Shown here: piece by piece, positions 33,087 through 42,023 of the stretch
How positions within the stretch are numbered: position 1 is the first letter of the stretch
How the letters are laid out: each line of letters begins with the position of its first letter
Position numbers and translations under genes: made by a program
NCBI GenBank assembly: GCA_035529895.1
Contig: DATKVV010000041.1
Coordinates: 62,001-126,000, forward strand
Direction: 5' to 3'
Length of the DNA: 64,000 bases
From: JAUWKC01 sp035529895
GTDB taxonomy: Bacteria > Planctomycetota > Phycisphaerae > Sedimentisphaerales > Anaerobacaceae
The notes under the pieces: model-generated
What the model was told of the DNA's origin: nothing
What the model saw: only the letters and a program-made list of their open reading frames with translations
The model's database searches: none

Positions 33087-34877
33087 TTATTGTCGCCAGA
33101 AGTACTTCCAGTTGTAGTTGAGGTTTTTTGTTTTTCCCGGTTCAAGCTCAAACTTCCAGGTGACGCGTCCGACGCTGTTGAAGTAATACCACCAATGGGG
33201 CCAGCCGTACCAGTTCCACCAGAAAGGTGTGCCGTCAGTAAGCATCCAGCCGCTTTCCATTCTGTCTAGATGGTCGATTGTTCCGTCCTGGTCGGCAGTG
33301 TCGATGTGTCCGAGGATGGAGCGTACTACTTCAATGTAAACTTTGTCGGTTCTGCGGTTGGTGAGAGTGATTGTGCCGGTCAGGTCGCGTCGTCCGTATC
33401 TGTCACCACCCCACTTTTCGGCGTCGGGCGTGAAGCCGGTTTCCTTGTCGGTCTTTTCGGTGGTGATGTCAACAGCGATTGTGAGGTCGAGGTCGGTTGA
33501 GCCGGCAACGGGTGTATATTTCATCATTGCCTGGGCGATGACTCTGCCCTTTCGGAAGATAAGGGCCGGCGCAGTGGTGAGCGGGTATTTCGAGTCATTT
33601 TCGAGTCTTATTTTATGCATAAGCCTTGGGGCAAGGAGGAACCTTGCGATTTCGGCCTGCTGCTGGTTGTTGAAGTTGTGGCGGACCTCTGGCGGCGGGC
33701 CGAAAGGCAAATCGAGCGTGAAGACATCCTTGTATTTGAGTTTGAACTCGCTTACGGGCAGGACCATCCGCTGGCCTTTTTTGAGGGTTATGTGCTCGAC
33801 AGTGAAGACGTAAAGGTCTTCGTTCCTGAGTGAGCCGGTCACTTCGGGGCCGAGGTCGATTATGCCGGCCCGGCCGCTTTCATCTTCACGGGCACCATCA
33901 TAACGGGATGGGGCCGACTGGCTCATAATGGCGTTAGATAAAGCGAAGGCGGTGCGGCTGTCGGCGCGAAAATACGGCGAAAGCTGGGCAACGGTGCGCT
34001 GGAGCGAAATGGGGTCCACCTGGTCCTTAAAGGCAAAAGTTGGGACGCCTATAACGAGGTTGGCGGTGACATCCCTGAGGTCGGTCAGCTCATTGATGAG
34101 GGTTGCCTGGAGCTCTATGACGGCGTTGCCCGTTCCGTCGATTTCGACCCGGTAGCTCGGAATCCATCTTATGCCGAGCTGCACGTAGGCCATACCCACA
34201 TCTGCGGTCTGTTCGGATTTGCGATTGTCCCAATTAAGTTTGAGGGTCATCAGGTTACGGTAGTCCTTCTGAGTGACGGCGTTCTTGGGTTCGTCCACAA
34301 AAGTGACTTCCTCGATACGGTCAAGGGGGACAGCCTTTACGCCCTCAGCGGTTTGCAGAAGAACGATATTGCCCTGCTGCGGGAGCATCTCTTCTGTTCC
34401 GGGCGGGCTTGTTTTGGCCAGCTCTTCGGTCGAGCGCGAGGGGATTGAAAGAATGGTTGCCTGGTAAGGCTGCGCCTGGTTCTGCTCCTTGATTCGCACC
34501 TTTGCGCCGGGGCTTGCTTGGATAAGCTCGCGAACCGTAAGGGCAGTTCTATTCAGCGATACGATGCGTCTGCCTGCGACAACAGCAGAGAGCTTTACTT
34601 TCGGATTTGCCGAGTAGGGCCAGAAGGTTCCGAGGACGGGACAGGGCAGATAGTCGAGGACGACGTCACCCTGTGAGTCAACAGGGACTTTTCCTTCGTG
34701 GACGACAAAGACGTGGCCGTCCTTAAATATGGTAACTTCCTTAACGGGCATATTTGCCAGCGCGCCTTCCGAGACAGTGGTTTGGCCGTGTGCATACGAC
34801 CAGAGCGCACAGCACAGCGCCAGGAGAGTTATGACTTTTGATATGCACTTTGGAATGTGGTTTTTGCAGCATTTCAT
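33087..34877 (-). CDS. Secreted DUF4139-like protein of the VIT/VWA regulon
   Basis: 596 residues. It has a signal peptide (roughly residues 1-31, ending AHGQ). The body starts VKEVTIFKDGHVFVVHEGKVPVD, like the N-terminal part of DUF4139/mucoidy-inhibitor-type proteins. A later GIRWIPSYRVEIDG-VIELQATLINE block is the conserved DUF4139 strand region, followed by LVIGVPTFAFKD. The C-terminus is beta-rich. Function of the family is unknown; members are envelope proteins. It is divergent from the response regulator gene, and its promoter carries the same TTTAC-pair box as the other two promoters of this cluster. Confidence 0.7.
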   Translation of the reverse strand: MKCCKNHIPKCISKVITLLALCCALWSYAHGQTTVSEGALANMPVKEVTIFKDGHVFVVHEGKVPVDSQGDVVLDYLPCPVLGTFWPYSANPKVKLSAVVAGRRIVSLNRTALTVRELIQASPGAKVRIKEQNQAQPYQATILSIPSRSTEELAKTSPPGTEEMLPQQGNIVLLQTAEGVKAVPLDRIEEVTFVDEPKNAVTQKDYRNLMTLKLNWDNRKSEQTADVGMAYVQLGIRWIPSYRVEIDGTGNAVIELQATLINELTDLRDVTANLVIGVPTFAFKDQVDPISLQRTVAQLSPYFRADSRTAFALSNAIMSQSAPSRYDGAREDESGRAGIIDLGPEVTGSLRNEDLYVFTVEHITLKKGQRMVLPVSEFKLKYKDVFTLDLPFGPPPEVRHNFNNQQQAEIARFLLAPRLMHKIRLENDSKYPLTTAPALIFRKGRVIAQAMMKYTPVAGSTDLDLTIAVDITTEKTDKETGFTPDAEKWGGDRYGRRDLTGTITLTNRRTDKVYIEVVRSILGHIDTADQDGTIDHLDRMESGWMLTDGTPFWWNWYGWPHWWYYFNSVGRVTWKFELEPGKTKNLNYNWKYFWRQ

Positions 34878-34958
34878 CTTTTTCGCCTTTCATTTGAGGT
34901 TTTAGTCCTGGTGGACTCTTTTGGAAAAACGTTTAGAACACTGCGAATCTCTCACCTT

Positions 34959-35003
34959 ACTATACGCAGGTGTCGGCTGAGAGAAAAGTAAAATGGCGGT
35001 AAA
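34959..35003 (-). promoter_or_regulatory. Promoter with tandem TTTAC box (DUF4139-like gene)
   Basis: On the minus strand TTTACC (35003-34998), five bases, TTTACT (34992-34987), exactly 22 bases, then TATAGT (34964-34959). The 11-base period is that of PhoB/PhoP/OmpR-type tandem half sites. The start codon is about 80 bases downstream. Confidence 0.65.
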
Positions 35004-35019
35004 TTCCGGGGGCTGATTT

Positions 35020-35064
35020 TTTACAGGATTTTTACAAATGGAAAAGCCTGATTTCGCTTATAAT
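35020..35064 (+). promoter_or_regulatory. Promoter with tandem TTTAC box (response regulator operon)
   Basis: TTTACA (35020-35025), five bases, TTTACA (35031-35036), exactly 22 bases, then TATAAT (35059-35064), with a second overlapping TATAAT at 35064-35069. It matches the layout upstream of the VIT/VWA operon and suggests autoregulation. Confidence 0.65.
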
Positions 35065-35090
35065 ATAATGGATAGTGCGCGAGGTGTCTT

Positions 35091-35783
35091 ATGGAGCAAA
35101 AGAACTGCATATTGCTGGTTGAGGATGAGCAGAAAATCCGGGCGGCGCTTAAGGACTTTCTGGAGTTTCACGGTTTCAAAGTTTCAGAGGCGGTCGACGG
35201 CCTGGAGGCTGAACGGGCCGTGGCCGAGAAGCAGTTTGATTTGATTTTGCTCGACCTGATGCTGCCCAAAATCAGCGGCGAGCACTTATGCATGAAATGG
35301 CGCCAGGAGGCCCTGCAGACGCCGGTCATTATGCTGACGGCCAAGGGCCAGCAAAAAGAAAAAATAGCAGGCCTGAATCTCGGAGCCGACGATTATATCA
35401 CAAAACCGTTTTCGCTTGAGGAGCTTCTGGCGCGAATAAAGGCGGTATTGCGGCGGACGGACCCGGCCCGTGCGGTGGGGCAACATTTCAAATTCGCAGG
35501 TCTGGCTGTTGACATTGCGGCGTTGAAAATAAGACGCGATAAAACAGAAATAGACATCACCAGACGCGAGGCACAGATAATACAGTATTTTGCGGCCAAT
35601 CCGGACCGCGTCGTCAGCAGGGAAGAGCTTTATAAAGAGGTCTGGAACGATACGATGACCGACCTCGGAACCAGAACCGTCGATATGCACATAGCCAAAT
35701 TAAGGGCCAAAATTGAGCTGGACCCGGCCGAGCCGGAAATTATCAAGACCGTCCGCGGTGCGGGCTATAAATATGAGAATTAG
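35091..35783 (+). CDS. OmpR/PhoB-family response regulator
   Basis: 230 residues. The receiver domain has the acidic pair in LLVEDEQ, the phospho-acceptor Asp55 (LILLDLMLPK), Thr in MLTAKGQ and Lys in DYITKPF. The C-terminal winged helix ends in RTVDMHIAKLRAKIE and VRGAGYKYEN, as in PhoB and OmpR. It is a DNA-binding transcription regulator acting in the cytoplasm. A GAGG sits 8 bases before the ATG. The histidine kinase begins 23 bases after its stop. The duplicated TTTACA box ahead of the gene is of the 11-bp-period type that such regulators bind, so it may control itself. Confidence 0.94.
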   Translation: MEQKNCILLVEDEQKIRAALKDFLEFHGFKVSEAVDGLEAERAVAEKQFDLILLDLMLPKISGEHLCMKWRQEALQTPVIMLTAKGQQKEKIAGLNLGADDYITKPFSLEELLARIKAVLRRTDPARAVGQHFKFAGLAVDIAALKIRRDKTEIDITRREAQIIQYFAANPDRVVSREELYKEVWNDTMTDLGTRTVDMHIAKLRAKIELDPAEPEIIKTVRGAGYKYEN

Positions 35784-35806
35784 TCCCACAGGGCCAAATT
35801 GACCAA

Positions 35807-38101
35807 ATGTATAAGCGACTTACCATTTTGACGATGATAATTGTTGCCGCGCTGTGCGGGCTGACCGCTCTCGGCTATCACGCCATTGAAAGGTGGTCGG
35901 AGGGCCTCAGATGGAAACGCCTCGGTGAGTTCGCCGAGGTGGCCGAACAAATCAGGCAGGATGTCGACCGCAAGCTCGGTGAGTTCATACAGGCCGAAGA
36001 GAGGCGTCCATACACTCACTATCAGGATTATTATGTTCCCGACAACATTGCAGCCGGCCAGCAGCAGATGCCGCGGCTGGTTTCCCCGCTCAGCGGCCGG
36101 ATAGAGAACAACTTCGCGTACGGGTACTTTCAAATCGAGCCGGATGGGAGAATTGTGACGGCAAACGATGATATCCTGCAAAGGGAAGGTGCCACGGCCG
36201 CCAATAATGTGATCTACGCCCAAACCGAGTTTAATCGGGCCAATATAAAGAACAATCTGCTGCCGGTACTGGGTGGTGAAAAAAAACCATCGTACGGGGT
36301 GAGTACGGATGAGAAAGCAATAGGCCTGCCTGCGCCGAGTGCAGAGGCAGGAATACTCGAAGAGGCCAGGTCTGCCGAGACAGAAAGTCAAAGGAGAAAA
36401 GCTGGAATAATCGCAGGGTATAAAGGGCAGCAGCGAGAGGCGGACAATTATTATCCTATCGAGAGTCTGCAAAAGCAGGACCGGCAGACCCAGGTTATCG
36501 CGCAGCAGCGTTCTGTTTACGTCAGTAACGTAGGCCGTCCTGCGGCCCGGGACGAGCAGCAGGTATCGCCTTACGGCGAAAGGCAAGCGAAGGCGCCAAC
36601 AAAACAGGCCGAGATCGCGGAGCAAGGGCTGGCAGCGGAAAAGGAACTCGCTTATAAGGAAGCGACTGAAAGCCCGGTCAGTTCTGCGGCGGAGCAATCG
36701 GAGTCGGTCTACGGGCGTGCAGCCAGACGAGAGCGTTTGGCCGACCGCCGGGCGGCAAACACTCTGGTACCGCAGATGGCCGAGCCGGTACAACCTTTGC
36801 CAAAAAAGGCGTCGGAGGTGGATAGAATAGGTGATAGAACCTCTGGCGAAGATTTGGCTGGCCGGGGCGGACAACCTTCTGACGCAGTCGCGCACGCCGT
36901 AAACGGCGTATTGCGGTCCGACGCGATAGATTCAGACCTGACAAGGCAGGCAAGCCAAGGCGATCTCGTGCAGGTCGAGCAGGGGCCGTTTGAAACGATA
37001 GTCACCAACGGAGGCCAGGCCCAGGAGTCCGTTTTTGGCAAACAGATTTTTCTGGTCAGGGACGTACAAATCGAAGACAGGCGTTTCCGGCAGGGCTTTG
37101 GGCTTAACGAAAAGAGGCTGATTGAGGAAGTTAGGGAGTCTGCCTCGCGCTTTATGCGCGAGGGCATGAGTTTTGAGCTGCCGCAGGTAAAAAATGAACG
37201 AACAGGAAACGGGAATCTCGCCTATACGGCGGTTTTGGATTTCGGCTTTGGGTATCTGATACTGTACCTCAAAGAAACTGTTCCCGCCGCGATTGTCGGA
37301 CAGACGGGCCAGTTGCAGAGCTGGTATTTCAGTATAGTCGGGATTGTGTTCCTCGCGGCGACGCTGGGACTGGTGAGCCTGTGGCGCTACGCTCGGGCTC
37401 AAATCAAACTGTCCGAAAAAAAGGACGACTTCATATCGGCGGTTTCGCATGAGCTAAGGACGCCGCTGACCTCGATACGAATGTACTCGGAAATGTTGGA
37501 GAAGGACTGGGTGAAATCGGAGCAGAAACGCTCTGAGTACTACCGAAACATGCGGCAGGAAAGCGAGCGGCTCAGCCGGCTGATAGAGAACGTGCTGGAC
37601 TTTTCCCGGATACAAAAAGGACGCAAGAAGTATGCTTTTACTGTGGGCGACCTGAACGCGTGCGTTGGCGGCGTTGTCGAAATGATGGCGCCCTATGCGG
37701 CCCAGAACGGCTTCTCGATAAGAACCGAGTTCCAGCCGCTCCGCCAAACGGTTTTTGACAACGATGCGGTCAAGCAGATAGTTGTCAACCTGCTCGACAA
37801 TGCGGTTAAATACGCACGCGGCGCCGAGGATAAAACGATTACAGTGCGAACCAAGAGCGACAGTCAATTCATCCTGGTCGAGGTTGAAGACCATGGGCCG
37901 GGCGTGCCGCATCGGCAGCGAAAAAAGGTTTTTGAAGAATTCTACCGCCTGGGCGCCGAAGCGACTCGCGAAACCGCCGGCACGGGTCTGGGTCTCGCGC
38001 TGGTGAAAAAATTCGCCGAGGCCCACAATGGCTTTGTTGAAATTCTGAGCGCCAGGCCGGCGGGTTCAGTTTTCAGAGTGGGCCTGGCCGTCCAAGTCTG
38101 A
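35807..38101 (+). CDS. Membrane sensor histidine kinase with very long, low-complexity extracytoplasmic region
   Basis: 764 residues. Membrane helices lie at about residues 5-24 and 506-528. Between them are some 480 extracytoplasmic residues: a short structured start (YGYFQIEPDGRIVTAND), then a Gln/Ala/Glu/Arg-rich, probably disordered stretch of about 250 residues, then a more conserved block (VTNGGQAQESVFGKQIFLVRD) before the second helix. The cytoplasmic half has the H box FISAVSHELRTP (His548), N box NLLDNAVKYA, G1 EDHGPGVP and G2 TGLGLALVK. It phosphorylates the adjacent regulator. The sensor part matches no domain I know. Confidence 0.92.
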   Translation: MYKRLTILTMIIVAALCGLTALGYHAIERWSEGLRWKRLGEFAEVAEQIRQDVDRKLGEFIQAEERRPYTHYQDYYVPDNIAAGQQQMPRLVSPLSGRIENNFAYGYFQIEPDGRIVTANDDILQREGATAANNVIYAQTEFNRANIKNNLLPVLGGEKKPSYGVSTDEKAIGLPAPSAEAGILEEARSAETESQRRKAGIIAGYKGQQREADNYYPIESLQKQDRQTQVIAQQRSVYVSNVGRPAARDEQQVSPYGERQAKAPTKQAEIAEQGLAAEKELAYKEATESPVSSAAEQSESVYGRAARRERLADRRAANTLVPQMAEPVQPLPKKASEVDRIGDRTSGEDLAGRGGQPSDAVAHAVNGVLRSDAIDSDLTRQASQGDLVQVEQGPFETIVTNGGQAQESVFGKQIFLVRDVQIEDRRFRQGFGLNEKRLIEEVRESASRFMREGMSFELPQVKNERTGNGNLAYTAVLDFGFGYLILYLKETVPAAIVGQTGQLQSWYFSIVGIVFLAATLGLVSLWRYARAQIKLSEKKDDFISAVSHELRTPLTSIRMYSEMLEKDWVKSEQKRSEYYRNMRQESERLSRLIENVLDFSRIQKGRKKYAFTVGDLNACVGGVVEMMAPYAAQNGFSIRTEFQPLRQTVFDNDAVKQIVVNLLDNAVKYARGAEDKTITVRTKSDSQFILVEVEDHGPGVPHRQRKKVFEEFYRLGAEATRETAGTGLGLALVKKFAEAHNGFVEILSARPAGSVFRVGLAVQV

Positions 38102-38189
38102 GTATTCCTTTCTTTGGGCCGGCCGCAAAACATTGGTGTCCCCCGACTTTGACTGCGCGCCCGCACCAGGTTCATTGCCTTTCGGACTT

Positions 38190-38234
38190 TTTACAAACTA
38201 TTTACAAAACCGGAGGGCATTTGTGCAGTATACT
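38190..38234 (+). promoter_or_regulatory. Promoter with tandem TTTAC box (VIT/VWA operon)
   Basis: TTTACA (38190-38195), five bases, TTTACA (38201-38206), exactly 22 bases, then TATACT (38229-38234). Same architecture as the promoters at 34959-35003 and 35020-35064. A palindrome CAGTATACTG overlaps the -10. The ribosome-binding site AAGGAG and ATG follow about 45 bases later. Confidence 0.65.
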
Positions 38235-38279
38235 GTATATAGTGCAGAACATTTGAATCTTAGTTTAAGGAGATAAGAA

Positions 38280-40577
38280 ATGGCGGTGATAGAGAAAAAA
38301 CTTATCGGTTATGTGTTAGTGGGGATGGTATTTTTTGTCGGCCAGGCCCGGGGTCAACTGAGCCACGTAAGCGTCAGACCTCTGGCGTCGAACGTCATCG
38401 TGCCGCAGAGTCGGGCACGCTCATTCGCTCCTGAGCGGCGCGGTGCCGTTGAGATTACAAAAGTCAGTGCCTTGGTTGATATCTTCGAAAGCACGGCGAC
38501 CACGACGATAGAGATTCACCTGCACAATACGAGCAATCGCCGGGAAGAGGCCGAGTTAATCTTTCCCGTGCCGGATAAAGCGGTTGTGCGGGGCTTTGCC
38601 TATGACGGGCCCAGTGGGGAGATAACCGCCAAAGTGCTGCCGAAGGATGAGGCAAAGAAGATATATGAGCAGTTGGTGTCGAAGATTAAGGACCCTGCGC
38701 TGGTGGAGTTCGTGGGGTACAATCTGATTCGCTCGAGTGTGTTTCCGGTCGAGCCAAGGGGCAAACAGAAGGTGCGGCTGACGTACGAAAATCTTCTCGA
38801 AGTGGACGGCAGCCGTGTGGATTACATACTGCTGCGAACAGAATCGCTCGAGTACGCCGTTCCGTGGGACATTACAGTGAAAATCAGGAGCAAAAGACCT
38901 ATAGCAACAGTCTACTCACCCACTCACAAACTGGTGGGGATGAAAGAATTGGACCTGAAGTCGATGGGCGATGCAAAGGGTCCGATTGTCGTTACCGTCC
39001 AGACTGAAGGGGGAGTCGCCGAGCCGGGACCGTTTCGCCTCTCGTATCTTCTGCAGGAAAACGGCGTGACCGCTTCAATGTTCGCCTATCCCGATGAGAA
39101 AGTGGGCGGGGGGTATTTCCTTCTGCTTGCAGGCTTGCCGGCCGAGCTGCCCAGGACGGAGGATGCGTCCGCAATCAAACGGGAAATAACGCTGGTAATC
39201 GACCGCTCGGGCAGTATGAGAAACGAAAAGATTGAGCAGGTCAGGGAGGCGGCGCTGCAAATTATCGCCGGGCTGGAAAAAGGCGAGGCGTTTAACATCT
39301 GCATTTATAACGATGCGGTGGAGTGGTTCTCGAAGAAGCCGGTAATTAAAACACAGGAAACCGAGCAGGCGGCGCGCAGGTACGTCGAGGGTATTACCGC
39401 AACAGGTGGAACCAACATACACGATGCTCTGCACGAGGCGCTGAGTCAGGAGGCCGTCGAAGGCATGCTGCCGATAGTACTGTTCCTGACCGATGGTCTG
39501 CCTACCGTAGGCAACACGTCTGAGGCGGCGATACGCGAGCTGGTGACAAAATCGAATCCGCATAAGCGGAGGGTGTTTACGTTTGGCGTGGGCGTCGATG
39601 TGAATGCCCCGCTTCTGGAGAAAATTGCCGATGCGTCGCGCGCGAAAGCGGAATTTGTCCTGCCGAAAGAAGACGTCGAGGTCAAGATAGGCAGGGTCTT
39701 CAAAAGGCTGACCGGCCCCATCCTTGCCAGCATCGAGCTGGAAGTTGTGAAACAGGACGGTGGGCCCGCAATCGGTCGGACGCGTGACATCCTGCCCGAT
39801 AACCTGCCCGATATGTTTGAGGGCGACCAGATGGTATTGCTGGGCCAGTACGTAAGTAACGAGCCGATTGTCTTCGAGATTAGCGGCAACTACCTGGGCA
39901 GGAAACGCACATTCAAATTCGAATTCGAATTCGACAAAGCGGACGTGCGCAACGGATTTGTGCCGAGACTCTGGGCCAGCAGGAAGATTGCGCGGCTTAT
40001 CGATGTCGTCCGGCAGATGGGCGCCGAGCCGGGCGCCTCCTGCAGCGACCCGAAAGTCAAGGAGCTGGTTGATGAAATCGTGCGTCTCTCCACCGAGTTC
40101 GGCATATTGACTGAATATACGGCTTTCCTGGCAAGAGAGGGGACAGAGCTTCATGACACGGCTGGGGTTCGTCGTGAGGCGGGTCGCTCGCTTGAAAGTC
40201 GCGCAATGCTCAAGCGGTCCGGCATGGACGCCGTCAGCCAGAGCTACAACATGATGGCCCAGAAGCAACAGGAGACGTTGAATGTCAGAAACTACTTCTA
40301 CGACGCGCAGATGAATCGGGTTTCCATAACGGGCGTGCAGCAGATAAACGACCAGGCATATTACCGCAGGGGACGCCGGTGGGTGGATAGCCGGCTGGTC
40401 ACAATGGAAAGTGAAGTTAAGCCGAAGAAGGTCATCGAGTTCGGCTCAAAAGAGTTCATCGAGCTGGCCCGGAGGCTGGCCGGAGAAAATCGGCAGGGCA
40501 GCATAGCGCTCAGAGGTGAGGTCCTTCTGTTGGTCGACGGCGAGCCGGTCCTGATTAAAGGTCCGGCCGAGAATTAA
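38280..40577 (+). CDS. VIT and VWA domain-containing secreted protein
   Basis: 765 residues. A signal peptide is followed by a vault/inter-alpha-trypsin (VIT) domain (about residues 60-180: HLHNTSNRREEAELIFPVPD, DEAKKIYEQLV, RSSVFPVEPRGKQKV). A von Willebrand A domain follows with a complete MIDAS site: Asp308-x-Ser310-x-Ser312 (VIDRSGSM), Thr in TGGTNIH and Asp405 (FLTDGLP). The C-terminal part is mixed and ends in a charged segment. This arrangement recalls inter-alpha-trypsin heavy chains and bacterial surface proteins. It likely binds ligands on the cell surface via a metal. AAGGAG precedes the ATG. It is co-transcribed with the smaller VWA gene 31 bases downstream. Confidence 0.92.
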   Translation: MAVIEKKLIGYVLVGMVFFVGQARGQLSHVSVRPLASNVIVPQSRARSFAPERRGAVEITKVSALVDIFESTATTTIEIHLHNTSNRREEAELIFPVPDKAVVRGFAYDGPSGEITAKVLPKDEAKKIYEQLVSKIKDPALVEFVGYNLIRSSVFPVEPRGKQKVRLTYENLLEVDGSRVDYILLRTESLEYAVPWDITVKIRSKRPIATVYSPTHKLVGMKELDLKSMGDAKGPIVVTVQTEGGVAEPGPFRLSYLLQENGVTASMFAYPDEKVGGGYFLLLAGLPAELPRTEDASAIKREITLVIDRSGSMRNEKIEQVREAALQIIAGLEKGEAFNICIYNDAVEWFSKKPVIKTQETEQAARRYVEGITATGGTNIHDALHEALSQEAVEGMLPIVLFLTDGLPTVGNTSEAAIRELVTKSNPHKRRVFTFGVGVDVNAPLLEKIADASRAKAEFVLPKEDVEVKIGRVFKRLTGPILASIELEVVKQDGGPAIGRTRDILPDNLPDMFEGDQMVLLGQYVSNEPIVFEISGNYLGRKRTFKFEFEFDKADVRNGFVPRLWASRKIARLIDVVRQMGAEPGASCSDPKVKELVDEIVRLSTEFGILTEYTAFLAREGTELHDTAGVRREAGRSLESRAMLKRSGMDAVSQSYNMMAQKQQETLNVRNYFYDAQMNRVSITGVQQINDQAYYRRGRRWVDSRLVTMESEVKPKKVIEFGSKEFIELARRLAGENRQGSIALRGEVLLLVDGEPVLIKGPAEN

Positions 40578-40608
40578 GAACCGAAAAATTCAGGAAAGGA
40601 GCACGAAG

Positions 40609-41799
40609 ATGAAAAAGGCAGTTTTGACAGCGTGTTTGATTGGAATGTTAACCACGGTGTGTTTTGTCAGCGCCGCACGGGCCGAGGAGCCGAAGGCGGC
40701 CGGAGAGGAAAAAGCCTTTGTCGATATGCCCAAACTCGATAAGAAGCCGTTAATCCAGATGGCGATTCTGCTTGATACCAGCAGCAGTATGTCCGGGTTG
40801 ATTGACCAGGCCAGGACCGAGCTGTGGGCAATCGTCAATGAGTTTATTGTTGCCAAAAGAAGCGGGCTGCGGCCTGAGCTTTGGGTGGCGCTTTACGAGT
40901 ACGGTAAGAGTTCGCTGTCCCAGCAAGAGGGCTATATTCGCATGATTGTTCCTCTCACAACAGACCTTGATAAAATTTCCGAGGAGCTGTTTGCCCTCAA
41001 GACAAACGGCGGCCAGGAATATTGCGGCTGGGTAATAAAAGACGCGACCGAGGACCTGCAATGGAGTAACTCGCCCGATGACTTGAAAGTCATTTTCATC
41101 GCAGGTAATGAGCCTTTCACCCAGGGCAAGGTGGATTATCGCCAGGCCTGCAAGGATGCGGTATCCAGGGGCATCATTATCAACACAATTCACTGCGGCT
41201 CGGAAAAGCAAGGGCTGGACGGCAAGTGGAAAGACGGGGCGGAGCTTGCCGATGGGCGGTATTTGAATATCGACCAAAACCGGCAGGTCGTGCACATCGA
41301 GGCGCCGCAGGATAGCCTAATCGCCGAACTCGGCCTCAAGCTGAACGAAACTTACATTCCCTATGGCCAGATAGGAGACATGGCTTCAGCAAGACAGACG
41401 ACACAGGACCGAAATGCCGCGACCGCCTCAAAGGAAGCAGAAGTCCAGAGAGCTGTGACCAAATCGTCCGCGAATTACAGGAACGAGGCCTGGGACCTCG
41501 TTGATGCAGTTCAGAATGACAAGTTGGAATTGGAAAATGTGAAGGACCAGGAGCTTCCCGAACAGATGAGGCGGATGACGGCACAGGAAAGAAAGGCCTA
41601 TGTCGAAACAAAGGCAAAAGAGCGGGCCCGGATTCAGCAGAACATACAGCAGTTGAATGAGCAGCGCAAGAAATACGTGGCGCAAGAAATGAAAACCAGA
41701 CAGCAGGGAGAAAACACCCTCGGCTCGGCCATAATTCACGCAATACGGGAGCAGGCGAACAAAAAGAACCTTACGTTCGAACCGGGACAGACACAATAG
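40609..41799 (+). CDS. VWA domain-containing secreted protein
   Basis: 396 residues. A signal peptide (residues 1-26, ending SAARA) leads into a VWA domain with MIDAS DTSSS (Asp56, Ser58, Ser60) and later FIAGNEPFTQG. After about residue 280 the chain is Lys/Glu/Gln-rich and predicted coiled coil (QERKAYVETKAKERARIQQ). AAGGAG lies upstream. It is the second gene of the VIT/VWA operon and probably acts with the VIT protein at the envelope. A long palindrome follows the stop. Confidence 0.9.
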   Translation: MKKAVLTACLIGMLTTVCFVSAARAEEPKAAGEEKAFVDMPKLDKKPLIQMAILLDTSSSMSGLIDQARTELWAIVNEFIVAKRSGLRPELWVALYEYGKSSLSQQEGYIRMIVPLTTDLDKISEELFALKTNGGQEYCGWVIKDATEDLQWSNSPDDLKVIFIAGNEPFTQGKVDYRQACKDAVSRGIIINTIHCGSEKQGLDGKWKDGAELADGRYLNIDQNRQVVHIEAPQDSLIAELGLKLNETYIPYGQIGDMASARQTTQDRNAATASKEAEVQRAVTKSSANYRNEAWDLVDAVQNDKLELENVKDQELPEQMRRMTAQERKAYVETKAKERARIQQNIQQLNEQRKKYVAQEMKTRQQGENTLGSAIIHAIREQANKKNLTFEPGQTQ

Positions 41800-41809
41800 C
41801 AATAAGTGA

Positions 41810-41893
41810 AAAGGGGTTCCCCTTTTGCGATCTTCCCGCGCCCCGCAAGCCTCTTGGGGCGCGAGAAATGAATCGCAGGAGCGGAACCCCTTT
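41810..41893. terminator. Large compound palindrome after the VWA operon
   Basis: Three concentric perfect stems: AAAGGGGTTCC 41810-41820 with GGAACCCCTTT 41883-41893, TGCGAT 41826-41831 with ATCGCA 41872-41877, and CGCGCCCC 41837-41844 with GGGGCGCG 41856-41863. A further local palindrome AAAAGGGG-TT-CCCCTTTT overlaps the outer arm. It could terminate transcription (no long T run is seen) or be a structured repeat element. Confidence 0.6.
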
Positions 41894-42023
41894 GGTCTAA
41901 AACTCATTGTATATCACGAATCATTCAGTTATTATGAGGCCCCAGGCAATTTAATGCCGAATGATATGTCGTTTAACAAAGACGAGCTTATTATTTGCAC
42001 GAACGGCTGACGCCGGAGAGTTG

